Below are positions 45,590 through 53,947 of a stretch of 64,000 nt of DNA, piece after piece. The DNA is from Winogradskyella eckloniae (lineage in GTDB: Bacteria; Bacteroidota; Bacteroidia; Flavobacteriales; Flavobacteriaceae). Below the pieces are notes generated by a model. It did no database searches. It was not told where the DNA came from and saw nothing but the letters and a program-made list of their open reading frames with translations. A program made the position numbers and the translations under genes. Location: NCBI RefSeq assembly GCF_013249045.1, contig NZ_JABRWP010000008.1:62001-126000 (forward strand), given 5' to 3'. Positions within the stretch are counted from its first letter, which is position 1. Each line of letters opens with the position of its first letter.

Positions 45590-46501
45590 ATGAAATTAAA
45601 CATAGAAAACGAAACGTCGCGCCTCAAAGCCGTTATTCTTGGTACAGCAGAAAGTGTAGGTCCAATTCCATCAATAGAGGACGCTTACGACCCTAAATCT
45701 ATTCAGCATATAAAAGCAGGTACATATCCTATAGAAAGCGATATGATTAATGAGATGAAGGCTGTTGCTAATGTGTTTAAAAAATATGATGTTAAAGTCT
45801 ATAGGCCAAAGGTTATTAAAGATTATAATCAAATATTTTCTAGAGATATTGCTTTTGTCATAGAAGATAAATTGATAAAAGCCAATATTTTGCCTGATCG
45901 CGAAAGAGAATACGAAGCGATACAGCCTATTTTAGATGACATAGGAGAGGACAACATTATAATATTACCAGAAGAATGCCATGTAGAAGGAGGTGATGTG
46001 ATGCCATGGAATGATTACATATTTATAGGTACCTATTCTGGTGAAGATTATGCAGACTATATCACAGCAAGGACAAATATGGATGCCGTAATTGCAATTC
46101 AAGAGTTGTTTCCTCATAAAACAGTGAAGTCTTTTGAATTAAGAAAGTCTAATACCAATCCTAAAGAAAATGCCTTGCATTTAGACTGTTGCTTTCAACC
46201 TATTGGAAAGGACAAAGCTATAATTCATAAAAATGGATTTTTAATAGAAAAGGAGTATCAATGGTTAGTTGATTTCTTTGGTGAGGAAAATATTTTTGAA
46301 ATCACAAAAGAAGAGATGTACAATATGAATAGTAATATCTTTTCCATTTCTGAAGATGTTATTATATCTGAAACAAATTTTACAAGGCTAAATAGTTGGT
46401 TAAGGGAAAACGGTTTTACTGTAGAAGAAGTTCCATATGCCGAAATTGCCAAACAAGAAGGGTTATTGCGCTGTTCTACAATGCCATTGATAAGGGAATA
46501 A
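45590..46501 (+). CDS. Amidinotransferase/dimethylargininase-fold hydrolase
   Basis: The 303-residue pentein-fold protein shows FSRDIAFVIEDKLIKAN near 86-102, the acidic EGGDVMPWND near 132, the catalytic His in ALHLDCCFQP (about 198) and the nucleophile Cys in GLLRCSTMPL (about 294). These are the catalytic set of enzymes acting on guanidino groups (arginine deiminase, dimethylargininase, amidinotransferase). The substrate is unknown; arginine derivatives are likely. It begins right behind the gltA terminator. Confidence 0.85.
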   Translation: MKLNIENETSRLKAVILGTAESVGPIPSIEDAYDPKSIQHIKAGTYPIESDMINEMKAVANVFKKYDVKVYRPKVIKDYNQIFSRDIAFVIEDKLIKANILPDREREYEAIQPILDDIGEDNIIILPEECHVEGGDVMPWNDYIFIGTYSGEDYADYITARTNMDAVIAIQELFPHKTVKSFELRKSNTNPKENALHLDCCFQPIGKDKAIIHKNGFLIEKEYQWLVDFFGEENIFEITKEEMYNMNSNIFSISEDVIISETNFTRLNSWLRENGFTVEEVPYAEIAKQEGLLRCSTMPLIRE

Positions 46502-46509
46502 TCCTTATT
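46489..46509. terminator. Hairpin over the stop codons of two convergent genes
   Basis: GATAAGG (46489-46495) pairs with CCTTATT (46503-46509), seven pairs with one G-T, around GAATAAT. The loop contains the TAA of the upstream gene, and the right arm contains the stop of the convergent gene. It is a plausible short bidirectional terminator. Confidence 0.4.
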
Positions 46510-46771
46510 TTCTATACAAAAAATAATTATTTACAAGATTTATATATTCTTGTTTAGCCTCATCTTCTGTAATATCCTTTACTTGGAATAAAGCATTGGT
46601 CTTAAATGCATTTATAATAGGTTTACGACTACTAGGACGTGTATAATTATTGGTCGCTTTTTTGTAATAAGCATAAAGACGTAATAAGAAATCTGCAGGA
46701 AACGGTTCTGTGTGATCGTTAACACGATCTACGGCTGTATTAAATTCTATGTCTAATTCTTTAGAAACCAT
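46505..46771 (-). CDS. Acyl-CoA-binding protein (ACBP)-like
   Basis: The 88-residue helical protein matches ACBP in layout: LDIEFNTAVDRVNDHTEPFP, the central LLRLYAYYKKATNNYTRPS (the LxLYaLyKQAT motif) and the closing EDEAKQEYINLV. The usual KWxAW segment is replaced by KPIINAFKT, so acyl-CoA binding is likely but altered. It is the last gene of the LUD-cdsA-psd operon, which supports a role in lipid supply. Confidence 0.75.
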   Translation of the reverse strand: MVSKELDIEFNTAVDRVNDHTEPFPADFLLRLYAYYKKATNNYTRPSSRKPIINAFKTNALFQVKDITEDEAKQEYINLVNNYFLYRK

Positions 46772-46783
46772 TTTCTTTAGAAA

Positions 46784-47437
46784 TTATTTCATTTCTGCAA
46801 TCACACTTTCTCCACCTCTCACTTTTTGATTAAGCGCTACTTTGATATCTGCATCTAAAGGTAAGAATAAATCTACGCGAGAGCCAAACTTAATAAAACC
46901 AGAGTCTGCTCCTTGTTCTACCTTAGTATTTACTTTAGCGTAGTTTACAATACGTTTTGCTAAAGCACCAGCGATTTGTCTGTGTAATACTTTACCAAAA
47001 CTTTCATTTTCTACAACGACTGTTGTACGCTCATTTTCTTCACTTGCCTTTGGGTGCCAAGCCACTAAAAATTTACCAGGATGATATTTACTGAAAGTAA
47101 CTTTACCTGCAATAGGATAGCGGGTAACATGCACATTTATTGGCGACATAAACACAGATACCTGAATGCGTTTGTCTTTAAAAACTTCATTTTCTTCTAC
47201 TTCTTCAATAACAACAACTTTACCATCAACTGGAGATAAAGCTTGTTTGTCATTAATATGCGTATTTCGTTTAGGGTTTCTAAAAAATTGTAGTATCAGT
47301 ATAAAAAACACCAATACTGCTAGCATGAGTCCTTTTCTTAACCATTCATTGGTAATAAATCCATCAATTAAAAAAAATGAACCTACAACAATGACGAGTG
47401 TAATGAAAATAATTTTATGACCTTCTTTATGAAACAT
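46784..47437 (-). CDS. psd: Phosphatidylserine decarboxylase proenzyme, short type
   Basis: The 217-residue membrane enzyme makes phosphatidylethanolamine. It has two N-terminal hydrophobic helices (about 8-48), LSPVDGKVVVIEEV with the Asp, SPINVHVTRYPIAGKV with the His, and the self-cleavage site GFIKFGSRVDLFLP (Gly-Ser, about 187-188), which yields the pyruvoyl group. The FGS form instead of LGST is normal for the short family. It overlaps the cdsA end by 11 bp. Confidence 0.9.
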   Translation of the reverse strand: MFHKEGHKIIFITLVIVVGSFFLIDGFITNEWLRKGLMLAVLVFFILILQFFRNPKRNTHINDKQALSPVDGKVVVIEEVEENEVFKDKRIQVSVFMSPINVHVTRYPIAGKVTFSKYHPGKFLVAWHPKASEENERTTVVVENESFGKVLHRQIAGALAKRIVNYAKVNTKVEQGADSGFIKFGSRVDLFLPLDADIKVALNQKVRGGESVIAEMK

Positions 47438-48248
47438 GACTTGAAATTCTTAAAAATAAATAAATAAATGGTGCTGCAAATATAATACTATCTAATCGAT
47501 CTAATAGTCCGCCGTGACCAGGCATTATAACACCACTATCTTTTACATCGGCCTGACGTTTAAATTTTGATTCTATTAAATCTCCAATCGTACCTAATAC
47601 ACTCACTATAATAGCTAAAATCAGCCAGGAATTAAAATTAAGAGTATCTGTATAATTAGCGATAAAATAACTAGAAATACAAGCAAAAAATAAACCACCC
47701 AAAAAGCCTTCTACGGTTTTTTTAGGTGATATGCTCGGGAACAATTTTTGTCTACCAAAATTTTTACCAACGATATAAGCTGCACTGTCATTAATCCAAA
47801 CCAAAATAAATGACCCAAGGAGTAACAATGGCGTAAATTGACTATTGAAATTTGAAATAAGTAGCATAAATAAAAATCCACTTGTTAAATAAAAAGTCGT
47901 GACGATATACCGCTTAGATTCAAATAAAGGAATTTTCTTTGCTGTAAATAAATCTTTAATTAAAATAAGATTTACAAAAATTGTGACCACTAATAATATT
48001 TGAATGACTTCTCCACTTCCTGTTGATGTAGAATTGTGAATGCAGAAATACCAATAGCCTGTAAACAGTATAACATAAATGAAATATGGAATAACTGACT
48101 TCAATTTTATGAGCTTACTGAATTCTGCCAAACTGATACATCCAAAAATTCCTATTAAAATTATTGATGTTTCTTGTGCAAATAGAGATCCTATAAGTAG
48201 TAAAACATAAACTGCACCAGATAGTGCACGTATAATTAACTCCTTCAT
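47427..48248 (-). CDS. cdsA: Phosphatidate cytidylyltransferase
   Basis: The 273-residue polytopic membrane enzyme forms CDP-diacylglycerol from phosphatidate and CTP. It has about seven hydrophobic helices, the NDSAAYIVGKNFGRQKLFP region, ISPKKTVEGFLGG and the signature end SKFKRQADVKDSGVIMPGHG, GLLDRLDS. It overlaps the LUD gene by 1 bp and psd by 11 bp, so all are co-translated. Confidence 0.93.
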   Translation of the reverse strand: MKELIIRALSGAVYVLLLIGSLFAQETSIILIGIFGCISLAEFSKLIKLKSVIPYFIYVILFTGYWYFCIHNSTSTGSGEVIQILLVVTIFVNLILIKDLFTAKKIPLFESKRYIVTTFYLTSGFLFMLLISNFNSQFTPLLLLGSFILVWINDSAAYIVGKNFGRQKLFPSISPKKTVEGFLGGLFFACISSYFIANYTDTLNFNSWLILAIIVSVLGTIGDLIESKFKRQADVKDSGVIMPGHGGLLDRLDSIIFAAPFIYLFLRISSHVS

Positions 48249-48856
48249 TATAAGTCTTCTAATAGAAGTAGGTATAGGTTTTTAGAACTACTTCCGTAAG
48301 TTAAAAAATCTTTATCGTCGGCAGTTTTAAAATGTTTTATGGTTGTAATATTTGTTGGGATTGTAGCTTTGCTTTTGGCTTTAATACCTTTTAAACCTTC
48401 ACCTATTGTTTCTACAAACTGACTTGTAGTGGCATAGATTATAAAGTGATCTGGTAATTCAATTAGTTTTTTCTCAGCAATTTGATTTGAAGAAATTAAT
48501 AGCGATCCATCATCTGAGATTAAATATTCGCAGGTCGATAGAAAGTAAGAGCTTTCCGATAATTTTTTAGTACTATTTAAATTAAAATCTTTAAATAATT
48601 CTGTTAATCGCTGATCAATTAAAAAGACTTTGTCGTTGTGCCAATTGTTTTCGTCTAATATAGAATTGAAACAATCTTTTACTTCTTCTAAGTTTTCACA
48701 ATACAGAAATTTGCCACCATTAGCTTTGAAGTTTATTGTAAAACGTTCATCTACAGGTAGCTTTACTTCAGGCATATATTTGCCACGCTCTTGATTTGGT
48801 ATGTCTACTTCAGTCTGTTCAGACTTTTTTCCGAAGAGTTTACGAAATAAGCTCAT
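48248..48856 (-). CDS. LUD (LutC/YkgG-type) domain protein
   Basis: The 202-residue protein starts MSLFRKLFGKKSEQTEVDIP and contains VFLIDQRLTELF, STCEYLISDDGSLLIS and ETIGEGLKGIKAKSKATIPT. I recognise it as the stand-alone LUD-domain protein seen before cdsA in flavobacteria. LUD proteins bind nucleotides or lactate-type substrates, but the role here is unknown. It is first in the phospholipid operon. Confidence 0.75.
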   Translation of the reverse strand: MSLFRKLFGKKSEQTEVDIPNQERGKYMPEVKLPVDERFTINFKANGGKFLYCENLEEVKDCFNSILDENNWHNDKVFLIDQRLTELFKDFNLNSTKKLSESSYFLSTCEYLISDDGSLLISSNQIAEKKLIELPDHFIIYATTSQFVETIGEGLKGIKAKSKATIPTNITTIKHFKTADDKDFLTYGSSSKNLYLLLLEDL

Positions 48857-48905
48857 TCAACAGTTGCAATTATTACTAGTATTTGTGTTAATTTCAAATA
48901 TAAAA

Positions 48906-48938
48906 AAACTTAAATTAACAATGGGTTAATTTAAGTTT
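48906..48938 (-). terminator. Terminator after rsfS-ftsH
   Basis: AAACTTAAATTAAC (48906-48919) pairs perfectly over 14 bp with GTTAATTTAAGTTT (48925-48938) around a 5-nt loop. On the minus strand the stem is followed by a T-run (48901-48905 region). It separates ftsH from the LUD-cdsA operon. Confidence 0.85.
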
Positions 48939-48963
48939 TTTATATGACTGTGTTAAAAGTGTA

Positions 48964-50907
48964 TTATTCTTCCTCTTCCGTTTTTGAGATAACGGTGTTT
49001 TCAAATGCACGTTTACCAAATATTTTCTCTAGATTGTCTTTAAAAATCACTTCTTTATCTAGAAGAACTTCTGCTAGTTCTGTTAATTTATCTTTATTGT
49101 TTTCTAATAAATTAATAGCACGTTGATATTGCTCTTCAATGATATCTGAAATTTCCTTATCAATAAGCTCTGCTGTTTTCTCACTGTATGGTTTAGTAAA
49201 ACCGTATTCAGACTGTCCAGAAGAGTCGTAATAAGTTAGGTTACCTACTTTGTCACTTAGTCCATAAACCGTAACCATAGCTCTTGCTTGCTTAGTTACT
49301 TTTTCTAAATCACTTAAGGCTCCTGTAGATATTTTATCAAAAATTACTTTCTCAGCTGCTCGTCCACCAAGTGCTGCACACATTTCGTCTAACATTTGCT
49401 CTGGTCGCACAATTAAACGTTCTTCTGGTAAATACCAAGCAGCTCCTAAAGATCGTCCTCTAGGCACTATAGTAACTTTAACCAATGGTGCTGCATGTTC
49501 TAGCATCCAGCTTACAGTGGCATGACCAGCTTCATGGAATGCAACAGCTCTTTTTTCTGAAGGTGTTATAATTTTATTTTTCTTTTCTAATCCACCAATA
49601 ATTCTATCAACAGCGTCTAAGAAGTCTTGTTTGTTAACTGCTTTTTTGCCTTTTCTTGCTGCAATTAATGCTGCTTCGTTACACACATTGGCGATATCTG
49701 CACCAGAAAATCCTGGTGTTTGTTTTGATAAGAAATCTATATCTAATGTCTCTTCCTTTTTTAATGGACGTAAATGCACTTCAAAAATTTCTTTACGCTC
49801 TCTTACATCTGGAAGGTCTACATAAATCTGTCTATCAAAACGTCCTGCTCTCATCAAGGCACTATCTAAAACGTCTGCTCTGTTTGTGGCAGCTAATACA
49901 ATAACGTTTGTATTGGTACCAAAACCATCCATTTCTGTTAGTAATTGATTAAGTGTGTTTTCTCGTTCATCATTAGAGCCAGACATATTATTTTTGCCTC
50001 TTGCTCTACCAATAGCATCAATTTCATCAATAAATATTATCGATGGTGATTTTTCTTTGGCTTGTTTAAATAAATCTCTTACTCTAGAGGCTCCAACACC
50101 AACAAACATTTCTACAAAATCCGAACCAGATAGTGAAAAGAATGGCACTTTTGCCTCACCTGCCACTGCTTTTGCTAATAACGTTTTACCTGTACCAGGA
50201 GGTCCTACAAGTAAAGCTCCTTTAGGTATTTTACCACCTAATGCTGTATATTTTTCTGGAAATTTTAAGAAATCTACAATCTCTTGAACTTCCTCTTTTG
50301 CACCTTCTAAACCTGCAACGTCTTTAAACGTAGTTTTGGTGTCTGATTTTTCATCAAAAAGTTTAGCTTTAGATTTACCAATATTAAAAATCTGGCCACC
50401 AGCACCACCTCCTCCTCCAGAGGACATGCGTCGCATAATAAAGATCCATACACCAATAATAAGAACAAACGGAAGGAGTGAGATTAAAATGTCTCCCCAA
50501 GCATTATTTTCTATATCAGCATCTCTAGTAGTTGATAGTCCTTTTTCTGCAATGATGGTATCAATTCTATTCTCAAAGTTCTGAAGATCACCAAATTTTA
50601 AGGTGTAATTTGCTTCATTTCCTGTAGGAAGGAAACTTTTAGACTTAGAATTTTTATGCACTTCTTTTTCTAATGCAGCCTTAGTAAGATAAACTTTTGC
50701 TGTTTTAGTGTTACTAATTACAATCACTTCTTTTACATCACCATCTTCTAAATAGCTTATAAAATCTGAAGTTTTAATTTCCTTAGTATTTTGAAAAGCG
50801 TTCCCTCCAAAAAATTGTATGCCTAAAAATATGGCGATTACTATTCCATAAATCCAATACGGACTTAGTTTTGGTTTCTTGCTTGTGTTTTTATTGTCTT
50901 TTGCCAT
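48964..50907 (-). CDS. ftsH: ATP-dependent zinc metalloprotease FtsH
   Basis: The 647-residue inner-membrane protease has two membrane helices (about 16-34 and 142-162). The AAA+ core shows Walker A GPPGTGKTLLAKAVAG, Walker B SIIFIDEIDAIG and the second region of homology MRAGRFDRQIYVDLPD. The zinc site is HEAGH (about 448-452). A glycine-rich stretch (SSGGGGGAGG) follows TM2. It degrades misfolded membrane proteins and is 17 bp after rsfS. Confidence 0.97.
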   Translation of the reverse strand: MAKDNKNTSKKPKLSPYWIYGIVIAIFLGIQFFGGNAFQNTKEIKTSDFISYLEDGDVKEVIVISNTKTAKVYLTKAALEKEVHKNSKSKSFLPTGNEANYTLKFGDLQNFENRIDTIIAEKGLSTTRDADIENNAWGDILISLLPFVLIIGVWIFIMRRMSSGGGGGAGGQIFNIGKSKAKLFDEKSDTKTTFKDVAGLEGAKEEVQEIVDFLKFPEKYTALGGKIPKGALLVGPPGTGKTLLAKAVAGEAKVPFFSLSGSDFVEMFVGVGASRVRDLFKQAKEKSPSIIFIDEIDAIGRARGKNNMSGSNDERENTLNQLLTEMDGFGTNTNVIVLAATNRADVLDSALMRAGRFDRQIYVDLPDVRERKEIFEVHLRPLKKEETLDIDFLSKQTPGFSGADIANVCNEAALIAARKGKKAVNKQDFLDAVDRIIGGLEKKNKIITPSEKRAVAFHEAGHATVSWMLEHAAPLVKVTIVPRGRSLGAAWYLPEERLIVRPEQMLDEMCAALGGRAAEKVIFDKISTGALSDLEKVTKQARAMVTVYGLSDKVGNLTYYDSSGQSEYGFTKPYSEKTAELIDKEISDIIEEQYQRAINLLENNKDKLTELAEVLLDKEVIFKDNLEKIFGKRAFENTVISKTEEEE

Positions 50908-50924
50908 TAGTAGCTTGTATCGTT

Positions 50925-51296
50925 TTAGTAACTTGTTTCTATTTGCGTAGTTTTAGCGTCTCCCCAAAGACTTTCAATGTCGTAGTATTCTCTAATCTGT
51001 TTTTGAAATACGTGTACGACCACATTGACATAATCCATTAAAATCCATTCAGAGTTTTCAGTCCCTTCAATGTGCCAAGGTTTATCTTTTAGTGTTTTGC
51101 TAACTTGTTTTTGTATGGAATTAACGATTGCATTTACTTGTGTATTTGAAGTACCTTCGCAGATTATAAAGTAATCACAAACCGTATTTTCAATTTCTCT
51201 TAAATCTAATAAAGTAATCTCTTTTCCTTTAACCTCTTCTATACCACCAATAATCGTTGTGATGAGTTGATCTGTAGGGATTTTATCTTTCGTCAT
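50925..51296 (-). CDS. rsfS: Ribosomal silencing factor RsfS
   Basis: The 123-residue protein binds L14 and blocks subunit joining under starvation. It shows EITLLDLREIENTVCDYFII, EGTSNTQVNAIVNSI, KPWHIEGTENSEWILMDYVN and VVHVFQKQIREYYDIESLWG, the conserved C-terminal region. It heads the rsfS-ftsH operon and is divergent from birA. Confidence 0.95.
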   Translation of the reverse strand: MTKDKIPTDQLITTIIGGIEEVKGKEITLLDLREIENTVCDYFIICEGTSNTQVNAIVNSIQKQVSKTLKDKPWHIEGTENSEWILMDYVNVVVHVFQKQIREYYDIESLWGDAKTTQIETSY

Positions 51297-51316
51297 TAAA
51301 TTGTGTTAATTTTGTG

Positions 51317-51324
51317 CAAAGTTA
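51317..51324 (-). promoter_or_regulatory. Promoter -7 element for rsfS-ftsH
   Basis: The minus strand reads TAACTTTG, a perfect TAnnTTTG box 20 bp before the rsfS ATG in the 93-bp divergent gap with birA. No clear -33 box is seen. Confidence 0.6.
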
Positions 51325-51389
51325 TTATTTTTTTAGTTCTTGTGAGTGCTATTTCTCATAAGAAAACCATAAAATAAATTGCATTTTTA

Positions 51390-52121
51390 ATGTATATAAT
51401 CAAACTTAATGCCATTGACTCTACAAATTCCTATTTAAAAGGGTTGGTATCTGTTGCTATACCTAAAGATTTCACGGTTGTGGTAACAGAATCACAAACT
51501 GATGGCAGAGGGCAAAGAGGTGCAAAATGGCACGCGCAATCGGGTAAGAATCTAACTGCTAGCGTGTTTAAGCGCTTATCACTGTATCCTGTTAGCGATC
51601 AATTTTATATAAGTATGGTTGTTTCATTGTCAATTTACAAGGCCTTAAGTGGTTTTAATATTCCGAAATTAAGTATTAAATGGCCTAACGACATTTTGTC
51701 AGCAGACACCAAAATTTGTGGTGTATTAATAGAAAATGTCATAAAAAAAAATAATATACAAGGTTCTATTATAGGTTTTGGGCTTAATGTTAACCAAAAA
51801 GAATTTTATAACCTACCTAAGGCATCGTCTATGAGTTTAATTACAGGGCATGTTTATAATAAGGATGAAATTTTGTCGGAAGTACTAAAACAACTTCAAA
51901 TTTATTTTAAACTTTTAGCGTCTAAGAATTTTGCTGAAATTAAAACAGAATATGAAGACCTTTTGTTCAGAAAAAATAAACCTTCAACGTTTCAAACTAA
52001 TGAATGTACTCAATTTTCAGGTATCATTCAGGGTGTTACAGAAAGTGGTCAGTTATGTGTTTGGACAGAAGATGATATTATTAAAACTTTTGATCTAAAA
52101 GAAGTAAAACTGCTATATTAA
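51390..52121 (+). CDS. birA: Biotin-[acetyl-CoA carboxylase] ligase, monofunctional
   Basis: The 243-residue ligase attaches biotin to the carboxylase carrier protein. It shows AIDSTNSYLKGL, the biotinyl-AMP loop ESQTDGRGQRGAKWHAQSGK (about 31-50), SIKWPNDILSADTKICGVLI and GFGLNVNQ. It lacks the N-terminal helix-turn-helix of E. coli BirA, so it cannot act as a repressor. Its stop lies in the loop of a hairpin shared with the convergent gene. Confidence 0.93.
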   Translation: MYIIKLNAIDSTNSYLKGLVSVAIPKDFTVVVTESQTDGRGQRGAKWHAQSGKNLTASVFKRLSLYPVSDQFYISMVVSLSIYKALSGFNIPKLSIKWPNDILSADTKICGVLIENVIKKNNIQGSIIGFGLNVNQKEFYNLPKASSMSLITGHVYNKDEILSEVLKQLQIYFKLLASKNFAEIKTEYEDLLFRKNKPSTFQTNECTQFSGIIQGVTESGQLCVWTEDDIIKTFDLKEVKLLY

Positions 52122-52132
52122 ATAGCAGTTTT
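52106..52132. terminator. Bidirectional terminator holding both stop codons in its loop
   Basis: AAAACTGCTAT (52106-52116) is perfectly complementary to ATAGCAGTTTT (52122-52132) with the loop ATTAA (52117-52121). The birA stop (TAA 52119-52121) and the minus-strand stop (52118-52120) both lie in the loop, and both strands read into TTTT. The last codons of both genes form the stem. Confidence 0.85.
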
Positions 52133-52513
52133 CATATTTGTCACTAAGGTTTCAATAAATTTATTAATAGGCCCTTTTATCATCATAGCCATCATAGCAT
52201 TAAATTCGCCTTCAAAATTTAGTTTTACATCGGTTTTGCCTTCTCCAGTTTCTGTAATGTCTGCAATTAAAGCAAAATCTAATTTTCCGCCTGCAGCACC
52301 TAATACGATTTTATTATGTGGTATTGCTTCCTTTTTTTTCAGTACAATTTCTGGCATTCCTTTTAATGCAAAAAGAAATTTGTCATCTTCTAATACTTCA
52401 AATTTACTTATGTTTTCTGGCATTAAACTTTCAAAATTTTTAACATCAGATAGAAAGTTAAACGTGTCTTCTGTAGATTTATTTAAGGTAACTTTTGGTG
52501 ATTCTAATTTCAT
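52118..52513 (-). CDS. SRPBCC-fold protein
   Basis: The 131-residue protein begins MKLESPKVTLNKSTEDTFNF, followed by LSDVKNFESLMPENI, the usual start of a START/polyketide-cyclase-like lipid-binding fold. The C-terminal helix is GPINKFIETLVTNM. Ligand and role are unknown. It overlaps the convergent birA by 4 bp within a shared terminator and lies downstream of pyrE on the same strand after an 85-bp gap. Confidence 0.78.
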   Translation of the reverse strand: MKLESPKVTLNKSTEDTFNFLSDVKNFESLMPENISKFEVLEDDKFLFALKGMPEIVLKKKEAIPHNKIVLGAAGGKLDFALIADITETGEGKTDVKLNFEGEFNAMMAMMIKGPINKFIETLVTNMKTAI

Positions 52514-52598
52514 TGTAATACTGTTTTTTTAATTTAAAGTGTTTGGTTTTATTAGTATTGTAATAAAATACACTTGTAAACGGTTTAACTTTAGAGTA

Positions 52599-53243
52599 TC
52601 AAATAGCGTTCCAATGACTCGGATCAGCGTTCCATTGGGCTAAAATGTCTTGCTGTTCTTTAGTGATGTAAAACGTGTCTAAAGCTTGTTCTAATAGATT
52701 TTCATAGTTACCTAGTGTGTGTAATTCTACATTTGCACCTTTAAAATTTTCTGTAGCAATATCAAACCCATAAGAAAATATAGCAACCATGCCCTTTACG
52801 TTGACTTCGGCTTCATGCAAAGCTTTTACAGCATTGAGGCTACTCATTCCTGTACTGATTAAATCTTCTACAACAACAACGGTTTGTCCTTTTTGTATAA
52901 AGCCTTCAATTTGGTTTTGACGGCCATGTTTTTTAGCCTCTGGTCTTACATAAACAAAAGGTAGATTTAAATATTCTGCCACTAAAGCACCAATACCAAT
53001 AGCACCTGTTGCTACACCAGCGATAACATCTGGTTTTCCGTAGAGTTCTTCAATGTTTTTGGCAATTGATTCTCTAATGTAATTTCTTATTTGAGGAAAT
53101 GATAATACAATTCTATTGTCGCAATAGATTGGTGATTTCCAGCCAGAAGCCCAAGTAAATGGATCATTGGGTTGTAGTTTTATAGCATTAATTTGTAATA
53201 AAACTTCTGCTGTTTTTTTTGCTGTTTCTTTGTTAAAAATCAT
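52599..53243 (-). CDS. pyrE: Orotate phosphoribosyltransferase
   Basis: The 214-residue enzyme converts orotate and PRPP to OMP in pyrimidine synthesis. It has FTWASGWKSPIYCDNRIVLS, VAGVATGAIGIGALVAEYLN, YVRPEAKKHGRQNQIEG (the catalytic flexible loop Lys/Arg/His) and the PRPP motif VVVVEDLISTGMSSL (about 125-139). It is divergent from the Nudix gene. Confidence 0.95.
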   Translation of the reverse strand: MIFNKETAKKTAEVLLQINAIKLQPNDPFTWASGWKSPIYCDNRIVLSFPQIRNYIRESIAKNIEELYGKPDVIAGVATGAIGIGALVAEYLNLPFVYVRPEAKKHGRQNQIEGFIQKGQTVVVVEDLISTGMSSLNAVKALHEAEVNVKGMVAIFSYGFDIATENFKGANVELHTLGNYENLLEQALDTFYITKEQQDILAQWNADPSHWNAI

Positions 53244-53361
53244 GTTACAAAAATAATGAAATATAAAGGTTATAAAATTTTAATCGAAAATAAATTTCAT
53301 TTCAAATAGTTTGTCATAAAAAATAATAAATTTACAATATCATAGTAAAACGAAGCTAAGC

Positions 53362-53943
53362 ATGCACACTATTTATGTAGGTGATAAACCTATTATTTTA
53401 ACTTCTGAGATACAGCAAGAGACGGATTTTAAGTCATTTCTTTTAAAATCTTTTAACATTGGTAAGGTGATTAAGACTATGAATAAAACAGATTTACAAG
53501 CCGTACATTTAATTCATAAAAATCCGGATAAGCTTTTAAAGAAATTTTTAAAACTTTTGCCAAATGTTGTTGCTGGTGGTGGAAAGGTGTATAATGCTAA
53601 AAATGAAATTCTTTTTATTTATAGGAATGATAAATGGGATTTACCAAAAGGAAAAGCAGAACGAAAAGAAACCATAGAACAAACTGCAATGAGAGAGGTA
53701 GAAGAGGAGACAGGTATAGAGGGCTTATCTATTACTAAACCATTACCAACGACATACCATATTTTTAAACGTAATGGGAAACATAAAATTAAAGTAACTT
53801 ACTGGTTTGAAATGAAAACAGAATTTGAAGGAAAACTTTACCCTCAAATTAAAGAAGGCATTACTAAAGTAGAATGGTTAGATGAACAGGCATCTATAAA
53901 AGCCTTAGAAAATAGCTATGCTAATATTAAGGTTTTGGTTTAA
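53362..53943 (+). CDS. Nudix hydrolase
   Basis: The 193-residue protein has a 70-residue N-terminal extension of unknown role and then a Nudix domain. The Nudix box GKAERKETIEQTAMREVEEE followed by TG (about 96-117) fits Gx5Ex7REUxEExGU exactly. WDLPKGKAERKE resembles diadenosine-polyphosphate and related hydrolases, but the substrate cannot be named. Its stop is 4 bp from the convergent gene. Confidence 0.88.
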   Translation: MHTIYVGDKPIILTSEIQQETDFKSFLLKSFNIGKVIKTMNKTDLQAVHLIHKNPDKLLKKFLKLLPNVVAGGGKVYNAKNEILFIYRNDKWDLPKGKAERKETIEQTAMREVEEETGIEGLSITKPLPTTYHIFKRNGKHKIKVTYWFEMKTEFEGKLYPQIKEGITKVEWLDEQASIKALENSYANIKVLV

Positions 53944-53947
53944 TTGA

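Noticed and set aside
46784-47437. FGS in place of LGST in psd as a possible inactivating change
   Set aside because: The Gly-Ser cleavage pair is kept and the short family commonly has this form.
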